From: Dryocosmus kuriphilus
Taxonomy: Eukaryota; Arthropoda; Insecta; Hymenoptera; Cynipidae
Assembly (NCBI GenBank): GCA_038277395.1
Contig: CM076191.1
Location: 173,460,552-173,524,551, forward strand
Direction of reading: 5' to 3'
DNA length: 64,000 bases
In this document: positions 53,117 to 64,000 of the stretch, one piece after another
How positions within the stretch are numbered: the stretch's first letter is position 1
Layout: every line of letters starts with the position of its first letter
The notes under the pieces: generated by a model
Databases searched by the model: none
Seen by the model: the letters and a program-made list of their open reading frames with translations, nothing else
What the model was told of the DNA's origin: nothing
Made by a program: the position numbers and the translations under genes

Positions 53117-56100
53117 ATGTTTGTCATGAAACATCTCGGGGGGAAGAAATGTGTTGGACTCGGTAGAATTTTGGAGAAAATATGACCTGGTCATATTTTA
53201 AGAAACCTGAATAGAGCAGGGGAGTATCCCCGACTTCAAAATCAAACTGGATGGAAATTTTAATTGGAGTGCTAAACCGGCAACTAGAGACATCAAGAAG
53301 GGTAGAGCTAAAGGGGGGCACTTGATTGGTGTAAAGAAAGAATTGAGCGAAGGAATGTGTGTGGAAGAGTGGAAGTATGGGATGATCGTTAAAGGAGGCT
53401 GGAAGCTAAACAGAAACAATGTAAGTATTGTAACTTTGTAGAACAATGTGGGTTTTTAAAAATTTAGAGTTGAACTAAGCAGTCTGATAGAAGAGGTGCG
53501 AGGGAGGGGAGAGGAGCTTGTTTTGGTCGGGGATTGGAATGCGAGAGTGGGTGAAGAACAGGGAGGAAGTGACTGGGACAGGGGGGATTTAGATAGGGGC
53601 TACTGCAGGGTTCGAAATTCAGATGATAAGGTACTAAACGCAGAGGGTAAAAAATTATTCAAATTTTGTGAAGAGCAAGGGCTCAGAATATTAAATGGAA
53701 GATTACAGGGGGACATGGAGGGAAAGTAGACTCATATTTGCGGAGACGGGGGTTCGGTTTTAGACTATGTCATTTTTCTAGAAAAGAGTGAAGAATGTCC
53801 AGTTACAGAAATCAAAGTGGAAGTCAGAACGGAATCAGATCATCTTCCAGTGAGTCTCCTTTTAGAACTAGACATTAGTAATTTCACTGGGAAACCCTTT
53901 TTGAGAAAGGAAAATAGGAAAAAACAACCCGATTAAAATGGAAAAAGGATAAGGGAGAAAATTATGGAAAGAAATAGAAAAATTATGGGAGGGAGGCGAA
54001 GAAAATGAGGATTGGGAAGGCACGTGGGTAAAGCTTAGGGAAAGCATCTGGAAAGCAGCAAAAGCGATAGGTTTACTAGTAAAACAGGGAAATAAAGGTT
54101 CAGGAAGTGGTAAAGGATGTGCTGAACAGAGGAATAGGGTTTGGGATTGTCTTAAAAAATACCTCGAGAAAAAGAACGATGACGAGAGGAAAAAATTAAA
54201 AGAGGAAAAAAAGAAACTTAAAAGCTTGTACGCTAAGAAGGGAAAGGAAAAGGAAAAGCGGGAAGAAAAGTGGAAGAAGGTTGAGGAAAGTAAATCCATT
54301 GTAAGCTTCTGGAAGGCGTTAGGAAATTTCAGGCCGAGAAGTAAGAGAAAATGGAGAAGGAAAATAAGGAAAAACAGATGGGTAAAATATTTTAGAAACC
54401 TTCTAGAGGTAGAAAAAGAAAAAGTAAACAATTTTACTTTAAACAGCTTTGATATAGAGTCAGAAGTGGATAAGGAAGAGGATATGGCAGAATTAGAAAA
54501 TTTTAGGGTCGGAGAAGAAAGGGGGGATGAAGTAGCCTCAGAAAGGATAACGGGAAATGTTAGGGAAAAAGGAGAAGATGAACTTAATGGGGATATAACT
54601 TTTGAGGAAATGGTCAAATGTATTAGGAAAATGAAGGTGGGAAAAGCTTCAGGAGAAGACGGAATCCCTATAGAATTTATTCTGGAAATCCCAAAGGTAT
54701 GGTCACTAGAGCTACATAAAATAATAAACGGATTCTAGACGACGGACAAAATAGCGAAGGGTTGGGAAAAGACAGGAATAATGCCGATATTTAAAGGTGG
54801 GTAGGAAGATGATACGGGTAATTACAGGGGAATATCTCTGCTAGATACCGGTTATAAAATCTTAGCAGCAATTATCGATGGAAGGATTCGGGAGTGGATG
54901 GAAAAGAAGGGTCTATACAAGGAGAATCAGGCAGGCGTTAGAAAAAAGAGATCCACTAGAGATCACGTTTTCACCTTCAACTGTCTTGTTAATAATAAAC
55001 TGAAAAGGAAAAGTAAAAAACTATATGCTGTATTCGTTGACTTTAAAAAAGCTTTTGACATAGTGGACAGAAAAATTCTCTTCAAAAAATTATTCAAGCT
55101 AGGTATAAGAGGTAGGATGCTAGAAATGATTAGCGAAATATATAGACTAACATTGAACGAGGTTATAACGGAGGAAGGGGTCACAGATTGCTTTGAAACA
55201 AATAGGGGAGTCAGACAAGGATGCCCGCTGAGTCCCACGCTATTTAATATTTTTATAGATGACATAGACGAAATCTGGGAAAGAAAGAATGAGGGGGGAA
55301 TAATCATGGGTAGAGAAAAGATCTTTGCCTTGAAATTTGCAGACGATTTAGCGATTCTGGCAGATTTCCCGGAGGGACTCGAACAAGTGTTAAAATCCTT
55401 AGGAGGGTACGTAATTAAAAACAAATTGGAAGTCAACGTCAAGAAAACAAATATTATGATTTTCAGAAATAGAGGCAGGGAAAAGAACGCTAAAGAAGAA
55501 TGGAAGTTCAACGGAGTAAAATTAGAGGTTGTAGAGAAATTTAAATACTTGGGATATTGGTTTACATCAGGAGGGATTCACAGAACATATGTTATGAAAA
55601 TGGTAGGGAAAATGCAAAAAGCAGCAAATGCGGCATAGGGAGTTTTAAGAAGAGCAAGAATAGGAGGTTTGGGCAGGAGACTCTACATGATGGACGTTCT
55701 AGCTAAATCAGGAAGTCTATATGGAGTAGAAGTCTGGGGGTGGGAAAAATGGGATGAGATGGAAAGGGCTCAAGGGAGGTACGTAAAGATGGCGATGGGA
55801 TTAGACAGAAATACGCCAGATTACATCTGGAAGATAGAATCTGGCAGATTGAGTCTTGAAATCTAAGCAAGGAAAAGAGCTTTTAAATATCTTACTGACA
55901 TTCTAAACGTGGGGGATGAAAGACTTCCAAAGGTATGTCTCAAAGAGGAAATAAGAAATTAAAAAAATAAAAATCCATCAAACTGGGGGTAAAAAAGTCA
56001 AAATAGCTTTCAATGAGGCAGGGGATGGTGAAACACTTGGATTGATATGTGAAGGAGGGAGGGAGGGAGTAATAGCTAAAAACTTAGAAAGGAATATAGG

Positions 56101-56590
56101 GACAAAAATTGAACAGGAGATTCAAAGAAATTGGGGAAGGATAGATAAGTCCACCTGCTGTAAGGACTATGGGAAATGGAAGACTGAAATGGGCAGAGAG
56201 AAATTTTGGGAAATCAAGGATTTAGGATATCTAGAAAAAGAACAGTGGGGTAGACTTCGGTGTGGAAATGTAGGTAAATCAGGTAATAAGGGGTTCAGAG
56301 ATCTAAATTGTAGGCTCTGCCAGAGTGAGGTTGAGGATATGGAACACATATGGAAATGTAAAACAGCAAAGGAACTGATTCACAAGAGATGGGTAGAAGA
56401 GGTAGACAGATGGTTAGAGGAAGGGAAGGACATGGAATTTGAGTCAAAGCTTTACGTCACAATGTCAGAAAAACCGAGCCCTGGCCTCTGCAGATATGCT
56501 AGAGCATTTGAAAGATTAGTTAGAGAAACGACGAATAAAGATAAGGGGGTAAATGGGTGCGACGATACTCGAGTAGAGAATGATGTGTGA
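53117..56590 (+). pseudogene. LINE-3 endonuclease-reverse transcriptase
   Basis: Endonuclease: KCLS(W)NISGGRN at the start, LVLVGDWNARVG, LDYVIF and RTESDHLPVSL (SDH motif). A charged linker (53940-54600) follows. RT: KASGEDGIP, YRGISLLDTGYKIL, FVDFKKAFDIVD, RQGCPLSPTLFN and LKFADDLAIL (catalytic box intact), then WKFNGVKLE and FKYLGYWF. The C-terminus has NCRLCQSEVEDMEHIWKC, a C-x2-C-x7-H-x4-C knuckle. Stops occur (about 53727, 54736, 54803, 55636, 55864, and near 55960 with a shift), so it is dead. RT core motifs are better preserved than in LINE-2. Confidence 0.88.
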
Positions 56591-56904
56591 GTGTAATTAA
56601 AGAATCAATAACATTCAAACTAAATGCTAGTTATCAGAACTGTATACATTATGTATAAACTTTTAACTTTGTATCGATGTTCATTTAAAGTTTAAAGTGT
56701 AAATCCGTGCCAAAAACATGAGTAATTTCCACTGTGATATCTATATGATAATTAAATACGAAATTGTGCAATTACTGTTAAGGCAACAAGACTGTCATTT
56801 AATATAAGAGGAGTGATTTTGGGCTGCAACGACTAATGTAAAAACCTAAGAAAAGGTGTACATGTGAGAAATAAATTCTATTCTATTCTATTCTACTTAA
56901 CGGG

Positions 56905-57835
56905 TGCAGTTCCGAATAGTACTTACCTCCAATTAATTTCAAACTTCGCATACCCATGTATTTGGACTCACTGATTACGAATATTATAGTGAAAATTGAC
57001 GCAAATTTGATTTTCAAGGACAAAGCTTAAAAAAGCTGATTTTCAAAAAGTCCTTTTTATCAATTTCTTTTGAAGAGTATTGGTCTAAGAGTAAAATGTT
57101 TCCCACAAAAATTTTAGCTCATGAAAAGATCCAACTTTTATATTCTACACAGTTTTTGGTTAACACCATTATTTTTCGAGAAAAATGGGATAACGGTACA
57201 ACGAGTACATTTTGCCAAAACTCCATTAGCTTCGGTATTGCCTACTTACGGACTAAATCACGGGAAGTGGCATGAAGTCACATAAAGTCACCTACCCCTT
57301 TCCCTTGTTTTGAGGGTGGGCGGTAAGGCTCTCCTGTGACTGGTCACAGAAATACATAAAGTCACACTCTTACTCCTTTCCCGCGTTTTGTAGGGGGCGG
57401 CAAGGCTCCCCTGTGACTGGTCAAAGAAATACATGAAGTCACATCCCTACCCCTTTCCCTTGTTTTGCGGGGGGGTGGTAAGGCTCTCCTGTGACTGGTC
57501 ACAGAAATACATTAAGTCTCACTCCTACCCCTTTCTCTTGTTTGGCGGGGAGCGTCAAGTCATCCCTCTGACAAAATGTACTTTTTGGAGCATTATCCCA
57601 TTTTTCGCGAAAAATAATGGTTTTAGAGTAAAACTATGTAGAATATAAAAGATTGATATTTTCATGAGCTATAATTTTTGTAGGAAATATTTTACTCTTA
57701 GACCAATACCTTGCAAAATAAATTGAAAACACTATAATATTCATAATGAGCGAGTCAAAATACATGCCATATAGGAAGTTCCAAATAATTTGGAGGTAAG
57801 TACTTTTCAGAACTTTATCCTACTTAACAAGTGCC
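56905..57835. repeat. Foldback FB-C with tandem array in the loop
   Basis: Left arm about 56910-57215 (agtacttacctccaattaat, tattggtctaagagtaaaat, ccattatttttcgagaaaaa) is inverted at about 57575-57830 (tttttcgcgaaaaataatgg, attttactcttagaccaata, atttggaggtaagtactttt). The loop holds the array listed separately. LINE-3 inserted at its left tip. Confidence 0.85.
57271..57560. repeat. Tandem array, ~77-bp unit, 4 copies
   Basis: The marker aagtcac (or aagtctc) occurs at 57285, 57359, 57436 and 57514 (spacing 74, 77, 78). Each unit reads ctacccctttcccttgtttt, a G-run, ggtaaggctctcctgtgact, ggtcacagaaatacat. The ORF at 57433-57648 just reads through it. Confidence 0.85.
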
Positions 57836-58227
57836 CATAGAAAGCCATAGTTAATTTTGAAATTTTGACTTTGGATTTGAAATCAGCGACTAGGAAATCC
57901 ACCGAGTAACGATTTTTAGTCAAATCGAGTTTGTTTTTGCAATTCGATCCACCATTGTTAATTTTGACCTACATCAATTTGCATATCAGATTTGGATTGG
58001 GCATGCAAAAATCTATAGAAAAAAACGTGCAGAACATACAACATATAGTAACTTCTAAGCGTGCGTGGTAATCAATAAACGATTTCTTTGGCCAAAATTG
58101 CCATATTTCATTATAAATTTTCAAGGTAAAAAATTTTTTTACCGACTAACGACCTTTAGTCAAAATATCTTTTACAACTTTTATACTCATTTCACCTTAT
58201 TACATCAGTTACTCTATTTAACGGAAA
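57836..58227 (+). other. Upstream flank of the gene 4 pseudogene
   Basis: AT-rich. Close to the ATG it has the family leader words tacatcagttactctattta, as before genes 1-3. A canonical TATAAA is not evident; ttttatactcat lies at about 58180. Confidence 0.45.
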
Positions 58228-58420
58228 ATGATGATCGTTCTCGGTATTCTGCTCTTTATCTTCGTGGTTTAAGGTTAATTCTCTGGGACAAAATAACAAT
58301 ATCATATCTTTAATTTTACTTGTACTTTTAATTGTAGTTTATTTATTTCCTATTCAAAGTTGCTTCAATTATATAATAAATCCTTTTTCTCACAGTGTAC
58401 ACAATTTTACGTCTATCTCG
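58228..58420 (+). pseudogene. Secreted-protein family, gene 4: frameshifted exon 1 and intron
   Basis: ATG at 58228 gives MMIVLGILLFIFVV then TAA. A substitution and a one-base insertion (gtggtttaaggttaattct versus gtggttttggttaattct in gene 1) cause the stop within the signal peptide. Intron-like sequence follows (aataacaatatcatat as in gene 1, and a stretch like gene 3), but no exon 2 with the family motifs was found up to 59100. Confidence 0.7.
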
Positions 58421-59101
58421 ATGAAAAATAAGGTGTAAAGATTTTGATTTTTTAAGCTCTCACCCCCTCATTTTGTGTTATTCAATGAAAAAAAAGTTTT
58501 ATTTCATTTTGTAAATAAGCGCACCACCAAATTTCCTTAAGATAATATAAGTCAATTTGCATTTGTGAAAATTGAGAGCAATTGAGTACATTTATTTAAG
58601 AAATAAAATGTATAGCCTTCGTATTGTTCACAAAATTATTTTGCATCAACTCTTTGAGGTATTTATCTCCGATTCTTTTCGAAATTAAAAGACTTATTTT
58701 TTTAACGCTTTGGGACCGAGAGCAACCTACAATCTCCTTTATGTTTACAAAATGACGAAAGCCTCTTTTTTCAATAAATAACACAAAATGAGATAACTTC
58801 GAATTTTTCAAACATGATTGTTCCAAATTTAACTATTTGCAACATCCAAGGAGAAAATTTTACAATTATGTTGATAAGTCGCTGCAATATTACAGAAATT
58901 TACCTTCAGCTGTACAAGAGAATGCTAGTATAGTTAAAAGAATTTTTATAAGTATCATGAACTGGGATCGATATTTAGTCACAGAAATTCAGGTTCGTTA
59001 TTAAATAAATTGCAATGAACTCGGATGATTTAACTTCGATATTTTTTATCGAAATTTGATCGATGAACATCCCTCGGTGAAAAATTAATCGATCTGCATT
59101 A
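58421..59101. other. No gene recognised
   Basis: AT-rich. The minus-strand ORF at 58596-58826 (76 codons) has no motif. Contains caaaatgag / ctcattttgtgttatt inverted words at about 58470 and 58785. Confidence 0.4.
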
Positions 59102-62100
59102 AGGTAAAAGTACCAATAGAGAAACGTGCTCTATAAGTGGAACAGGTTTATAAAAATACATTTGCAGAAAACGTAGTAATTTATATAAATTACTGAAAAA
59201 ATGTATGGGTATCTTAAAATATTCAACTTTTTTTATATGTATATAAATAAAAGTTATCGACAAATATTTACTATTATAAACAAATTCGAGAAAATATTAT
59301 TTGCTCCGAACTTACGGGCCGCCATTCTTACTTATCCAGTCGAATTAGTCCCTGGTGTACCTTTACTTTTCAAAGTGTAGTAAACATAAAACAAATACAA
59401 TTGGTTTTTTTCAGGTGTTATACATATTAACTTAGTATATAGAGTTCGTAAAATGTAATCTATATACATTTTTGTTATTCTATTGTTGTATCATGTTGTT
59501 AATTACATGTTCCTCTTTACGTCCATAAATTTTTCATATGTCCGTACTGTGGAACAGGGAACTTTGACGCTCCACTTTCCGGTCAGACCTTGTTTCATAA
59601 CATGTCCGAGACTTATATTCATATAAAGTTGTTTATTGTGGAAGAAAATTAACAAATAAATTGCTTAGTCCTCATAGCGTTCAGCGGTAAGTACATTTTC
59701 ATTGATAAATACCTTATCTCTTAAACCTAACCAAACTAACCTCAAAACTTATTATCGTTTTTACATACTCGAAACATATGAATGCAATTAAGTTAGTGTG
59801 AGTGTGGGTTTAATTAAGAAAAGAATTAGGAAAAAAAAGTGACAAATTCAAAAGTGCATTTAAAAAAACTGTGCAAAAAGAGAAGAAAAATAAAAAAGTT
59901 GAGAGAACTTATTCGCATGAAGCCCTTACAAACACTGTGCACGCAGTAACAAAAAGGGGCTATACTATCAGAAAAGCTGCCAGTACTAACGAAGTTCCTC
60001 AAATTATAGTTTATAGAATTTGCACTAATCCAAACATGATAGATTGCAAAAAAGGACCAGCAACAATTTTAACGGCAAAGGAAAAAATGGATATAGCTAA
60101 CTGGATAACGTATAGAACTGATAGAGGCTTTCCTGCGGCAAAGACAGATTTCTTAAATAATGTATGTATAGGTAGGCAGACTCCATTTAGAAATAATAGG
60201 CCTGGTCGCCACTGGTATGAGGGATATCTCAAGCGTCACTCTCATAGCCAGTAGAATACCTCAGCATCTTACTGCAGTGCGAGCGTCCGTAACACAAGAA
60301 GATTTGAAAGGATGGTTTAATGAAGTGCAAATCTACTTGTCACGTAAAAACTTAATTGACATTCATCCTTCTCGTGTATTTAATTGTGACGAGACGAATG
60401 TACAGTTATGTCCAAAAAGTGAGAGAGTATTGACTGAGAAAGGAAGTAGAGCTGTGTATAAAGTAGTTGATGCGTCGGAGAAGGAAAGTGTCACAGCGAT
60501 ATTTATGTATAATGCTGAGGGTATAAGAACACCGCCAATGATTTTAACTCCATACAAGAAAAAAGTACCTAAAATAATAATCTAGAATTTTCCAAAGGGC
60601 TGGGGCATTGGAGTATCTGACAGTGGTTGGATGACAATTGAAGCTTTCTACGAATACATCACAATTGTATTTTATCTGTGGTTATTAAAAGAGAAAATCC
60701 AATTACCCATAACCATATATTTAGGTGGACATTCGTCCCATGTCACTGTTCCTCTAATCTCTTTTTGCAGAGAGAAGGAAATCGAACTCATCTTGCTATA
60801 TCCAAACTCGACTCATGTGCTACAACCTCTCGATATTGCATTTTTCCACCCATTTAAGGAGGTTTGGAGAAAAACTGTTCCTAAATGGAAAACAGATAAT
60901 GATGCAACCAAATTAAAAAAGGAGCATTTTGCTTTAGTTTTAGAAATGGCATTACAGTCTATGAGCGAAGAAAAAAGAATAATAAAAAATGGTTTTAGAG
61001 CTTCTGGTTTAATGCCATTCAATCCTGATGCTGTTCAATACGATATTTTGAAAAAGAAAAAGCAGAAAAATGCACTATTGAAAATAGTGAACCAAAAGAA
61101 AATGAGATTGTAAATTCTCCAAATCAAGAACAAAAATCTTATTTGGAAATGTTTGAAAAAACTTTACCAGATCAGTTACTGGATAATTTTAAATTTGCAG
61201 AGTCAACCGCAGAGTGGCTAAAAGATATTGAAAAGAAGGGTTTATTCGATTACTGGCTCAATATCAAGAATGCTGCTGGTATATCTAAAAGCTAAATTCA
61301 CCCTAAATATTTAAAAATATTATTTTATGTAGATTTTTATTTCTTTTTATAATAACTTTTTATAATCATTTTTATATGTTTGTGACGTTCACATATTGAA
61401 TCAATTTTGAACATATTTTATGACTTTTTTTGTTTCATATGATTTCTAGATGCAAGTATTGTTAAGCCTACAATTAGGCATACTGATTATGTAGAAAATC
61501 ATACAGTAATGGTAGCAGCTCAGATTCACTCTGATAGCAGTGAGCACGTAGTTGCATTAGAAGAGGGCGCGTTAAAGGTTCCTCCGTACAACTTGTCTAG
61601 TACTGGAGATTTAATAAACCTTGATGATATCTCTTTCAATACAAATAGCCTAACAGGTTCGTATGCATGTTTTTATTAAATTGACAATATTGATCAAATA
61701 AAAAAATTATTTAGTGTTAAATAACATTTTTAGATACTACTTTGGAGAGTACAGGGGCAATTGATTCAGGCAATATTGTTGTCAATGTCACACCAGATAA
61801 TGACATGTTTGATGCATCCAATGAAATGCTCAATTACTCTGAAGATAATTATACGCTTAATAAAGAAAATGTCGCACCAAATATAGTCGAAGATGTTTCT
61901 TATTCAAGCAATATTCCCAGAAATGCTTTCACTGAAGTAAATAATGTACCTATAACTAAAGATATTATTTCTGATGGTGACACTGTAGAGTCTATGACTA
62001 GTCAAGGTAAATATGCATACAAAATCTTACATACTTATAATTCGACATATATAATGTCAGGTCTAGTACATGATTCTTATCGCAGAAAGTAATACTTCAT

Positions 62101-62816
62101 ATAAAAGTTTCGCTGAAGTTTTTACTTTACCTTCTAAATACTTACCGAAAAAGAAAAGAATCAAATTAGAAGCAAAAGGAAAAGTAAAACTGCCAGCAGC
62201 GGGTACATCTGAAGAATGGTGGAGGATTCATATGGAAAAGGAGAAAGAGCAAGAAATGAAAGAAAAGAAGGCAGCATAAAAAAGGAAATTACAGGAAGAA
62301 AAGAAAAAACTGCAAAATCATATAAAAGAAATTCAGAAAAAAATAAAAACAGGATCTTTAGAATAGAACAAATGATAAGTACGATATATCTATTCTCACT
62401 GTGATCAATAATTAATATATAAAATATAATATATTAGAGATAAATTAAATTTATAATTTTTTGTATTTAAATGAGCTAAATATATGCTTGTTTGGAAGTT
62501 ATGTGTGCATTGCAATGATTTATTATTGATTTTCTTATTTTTTAAACTTGTTCCACTATAGGGCCAATACATTTGGAACAGGGGTACAAGAGGCTAAAAC
62601 AGCGTTCCACAATACGGACATATTAGTAGGTTAGATTTTTCTGCTTTTTTGTTTGCTAAACTTATTAAAATCAGTTAATAAACGTTTTAATCTAATCAAA
62701 AATGATCGGGCTATCCAACAAGATCTTTATTTTTAATGTACCTACTATTCTTCGGTTGTATTGAATGAAAATTCATAACCTATACGAAATCTGTTCCTCT
62801 ATTGGTACTTTTACCT
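59102..62816 (+). mobile_element. pogo/CENP-B-type DNA transposon, complete ends
   Basis: The 3715-bp element is flanked by TA (59100-59101 and 62817-62818). Its TIRs are aggtaaaagtaccaatagag and the reverse of ctctattggtacttttacct, perfect over 20 bases. An internal repeat of the ending, ggaacaggtttat / ctgttcctct, follows. It carries one multi-exon transposase gene. TA duplication and the CENP-B-like DNA-binding domain place it with pogo-like Tc1/mariner relatives. Confidence 0.9.
59850..62400 (+). pseudogene. pogo-like transposase (CENP-B HTH + DDE), several exons
   Basis: No ATG opens the frame; the first readable residue block is KKNKKVERTYSHEAL near 59880. Order: psq-type HTH (to about 60010), CENP-B/Tc5-type HTH (LTAKEKMDIANWI to HWYEGYLKRH, ~60070-60235), a frameshift near 60240, then the DDE core. 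FNCDETNVQLCP holds the first Asp, LGGHSSHV has lost the second Asp (consensus DGHSSH) and STHVLQPLDIAFFHPFK holds the third acidic region. TAG at 60583 and another shift near 61090 follow. Later exons appear at 61450-61657, about 61736-62005 and 62089-62279, separated by GT-AG introns. The last carries LPAAGTSEEWWRIHMEKEKE, a C-terminal piece seen in pogo-like proteins. Not functional. Confidence 0.8.
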
Positions 62817-62929
62817 TATAATCTTGTGTATAGAAGGATGGAGTCACGCATTCACATTCGGAAAAGGAAAGAGAAACTTGTTAAGTATGAATATCATTTA
62901 TGATCAACAGACCAAAAAATTATACAAAA

Positions 62930-63425
62930 AAATTTGCTGACTTCGTTCGCACTTTCTCATTATGCGCTTCGTGCGTGGCTCACTTCACTCGCAAGATTGA
63001 GCGCGCCTAGGGCGCGCGATCTGGTAGTCGTCGCGTTTCGCACTCCGATATATTTGAACCTCGCGCTTCGCGATCGGATTTTTAACTTTCAAAACACCTG
63101 CTTTTAATGAAATTATTGAATATTATTAAAAATTAGAAAAGAAATTATTTTACTTCAGGCTCGATCGACTTTAAGAAATAAATTCTTATCACGACACTCG
63201 CGCTTCGCGCTCGACAATTAATTTTTTTAAAATCCATTGTAGATTAGCAAAGCTTCTTTGTGATTTTCCAAATTTTCACAATGCAGGTTTCCGATTCTTA
63301 AAATTAAAACGATGAGTCTTATAAAAAAAAATTTGTAGCTTTTTCAAAGGTGAACAATTCTGCTCCTGAATATTTTCTCATATCTTGCATAGTTTTGCTG
63401 AAAATTATATTTCTTTATATTTAAT
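62930..63425 (-). repeat. GC-palindrome element, copy D (reversed, partial)
   Basis: GC tail (gacttcgttcgcactttctc ... gcgcgcctagggcgcgcgat ... cctcgcgcttcgcgatcgg, 62938-63080), then ctcgatcgactttaagaaat and gcgcttcgcgctcgacaatt at ~63200, and one to two body units. It ends at ~63425 where the next element starts. Same orientation as C and E. Confidence 0.8.
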
Positions 63426-64000
63426 AAGGGAACGTCCATTAATTACGTAAGGCTTTTAGGGGGGGGGGGGGGGGGGGGGGTTCCAAACAATCTTACGAAT
63501 CCTTACATCGGGGAAGGAGGGGGTAAAAAATGTTTCTTACGTAAGATTATTTTTCTACGTATTTATTTTAGTATAACTTACGTTCTTTTTAAATCGTATT
63601 TTACCGCCATATGCTGAATCCTACATATGCGACATCTGTGGCACACGATTGCATCAGTTTGAAAAACAAAACACGATCAAATTGCTGACGTTTTTTCCCC
63701 TGTGAAAAGTGTTTGTGATATGCGTTAATTGTTCTTTTGGATAAAAATGTCTTCAAAACTGGACGATCTTTATCAGAGGTTTTTCAAATCTTACAAAAAT
63801 GCTTGGCCGGACACATCGGCCCAAAGCCTGCAGAAAAAAGCGAACGAAGCTTGGAAAAAAGCTAAGAAAAATGATGGCGATGTTGACAGTTTTATAAGTA
63901 ACATTGAGAAAAAAATACAGGATAACAACTTACGGCAAACAAGAAGGAAAATAAACTTGTAAAACTACTTTTCGAACGAGGTATGTTGCTATAGTTAATC
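63426..64000 (+). mobile_element. Start of another TIR-type element (cut by window end)
   Basis: Starts agggaacgtccattaattac, similar to the MITE TIR at 24014, followed by a 22-base G run (63459-63480), and interrupts element copy D. The other end lies outside the window, so the class cannot be settled. Confidence 0.45.
63747..63962 (+). CDS. Short ORF, 71 aa, lysine-rich, unrecognised
   Basis: I chose the second Met (MSSKLDDLYQRFFKSYK) because it has an A at -3 (aaaatgtc). The protein is basic and helical (KKANEAWKKAKKN, then an acidic patch DGDVDSF, then RQTRRKINL). No known domain was recognised. It lies just inside the putative element starting at 63426. A splice-donor-like gaggtatgt occurs after the stop near 63980. 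It could be the N-terminus of a transposon-encoded protein or an independent small gene. Confidence 0.35.
   Translation: MSSKLDDLYQRFFKSYKNAWPDTSAQSLQKKANEAWKKAKKNDGDVDSFISNIEKKIQDNNLRQTRRKINL

Larger units (their letters stand above)
51514..56894 (+). mobile_element. LINE-3: apparently full-length non-LTR retrotransposon
   Basis: The 5.4-kb element is flanked by the perfect 15-bp direct repeat acttaacgggtgcag (51499-51513 and 56895-56909), a typical LINE target duplication. It has a GC-richer 5' leader (51514-51687), ORF1, ORF2 and a 3' untranslated part ending in (ttcta)n. The insertion split the left tip of foldback FB-C. Frames contain stops and shifts, so it is not active. The layout fits the I/R1/jockey group. 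Confidence 0.92.

Noticed and set aside
53868..55511. Minus-strand ORFs of 249 and 182 codons
   Set aside because: Antisense shadows of LINE-3 ORF2, whose plus strand has endonuclease and RT motifs.

Overview
This is a eukaryotic, AT-rich window dominated by decayed transposable elements, most likely from an insect. The evidence is several DD34D mariner transposons, APE-type LINEs, Ty3/gypsy elements with one errantivirus-like env fragment, a pogo/CENP-B-type transposon, a tRNA-derived SINE, and degenerate CCTAA-like (insect telomere type) repeats. A hymenopteran is plausible but cannot be proven from the sequence. There are no operons, ribosome binding sites or CRISPR arrays.

The only host-like genes are members of one small family, all on the plus strand. 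Each member has a TATA box, a short first exon encoding a signal peptide, a phase-1 intron of about 0.4 kb and a second exon carrying the mature protein. Two members are intact: 4608-5479 and 41560-42406, each exactly 145 aa. The other traces are an exon-1 orphan (24264), a frameshifted exon 1 (58228), a degraded exon 1 (about 47205) and an intron relic (172-523). Promoter, exon 1 and intron are recognisably related between copies, whereas the mature proteins share only sparse motifs (W-x3-L-x2-G-x-P, GFLV, DGA-x2-LL-x2-AD-x5-FH). The 3' flank of the first intact gene matches the 5' flank of the second, so this is an old tandem array exploded by transposons. I regard this uncharacterised, fast-diverging secreted family as the most interesting content. 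Its function is unknown.

Layout. 1-3100: mariner-X fragments, a SINE and a foldback repeat, 2.2 kb of which is repeated at 47335-49570. 3102-4427: mariner in the promoter flank of gene 1. 4546-5479: gene 1. 5616-10545: gypsy remnant with a hAT-like nonautonomous element in its 3' LTR. 12465-12586: 122-bp palindrome. 14202-15420: GC-palindrome/154-bp repeat element, copy A. 15470-19458: minus-strand LINE split by a mariner and a MITE. 19470-21600: gypsy integrase plus env-like fragment. 21620-22965: divergent GC-palindrome element E. 24014-24606: gene 2 promoter, exon 1 and intron. 24840-28435: LINE-1. 30939-33216: mariner-X containing a second mariner.

35201-40651: a giant foldback with nested insertions (a TIR element holding GC-palindrome copy B, and a solo-LTR-like insertion). 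41482-42423: gene 3. 42430-45585: LINE-2. 45615-46435: foldback. 46945-49570: SINE, gene relic and segmental duplicate. 49573-50585: GC-palindrome copy C joined to an inverted LINE-1 5' fragment. 51514-56894: LINE-3 with a 15-bp target duplication. 56905-57835: foldback with a tandem array in its loop. 58228: gene 4 pseudogene. 59102-62816: pogo-like transposon. 62930-63425: GC-palindrome copy D. 63426-end: start of another repeat with a short ORF.

Functionally, essentially every transposase or polymerase here carries stops, frameshifts or lost catalytic residues. Only the two 145-aa secreted-protein genes look alive.
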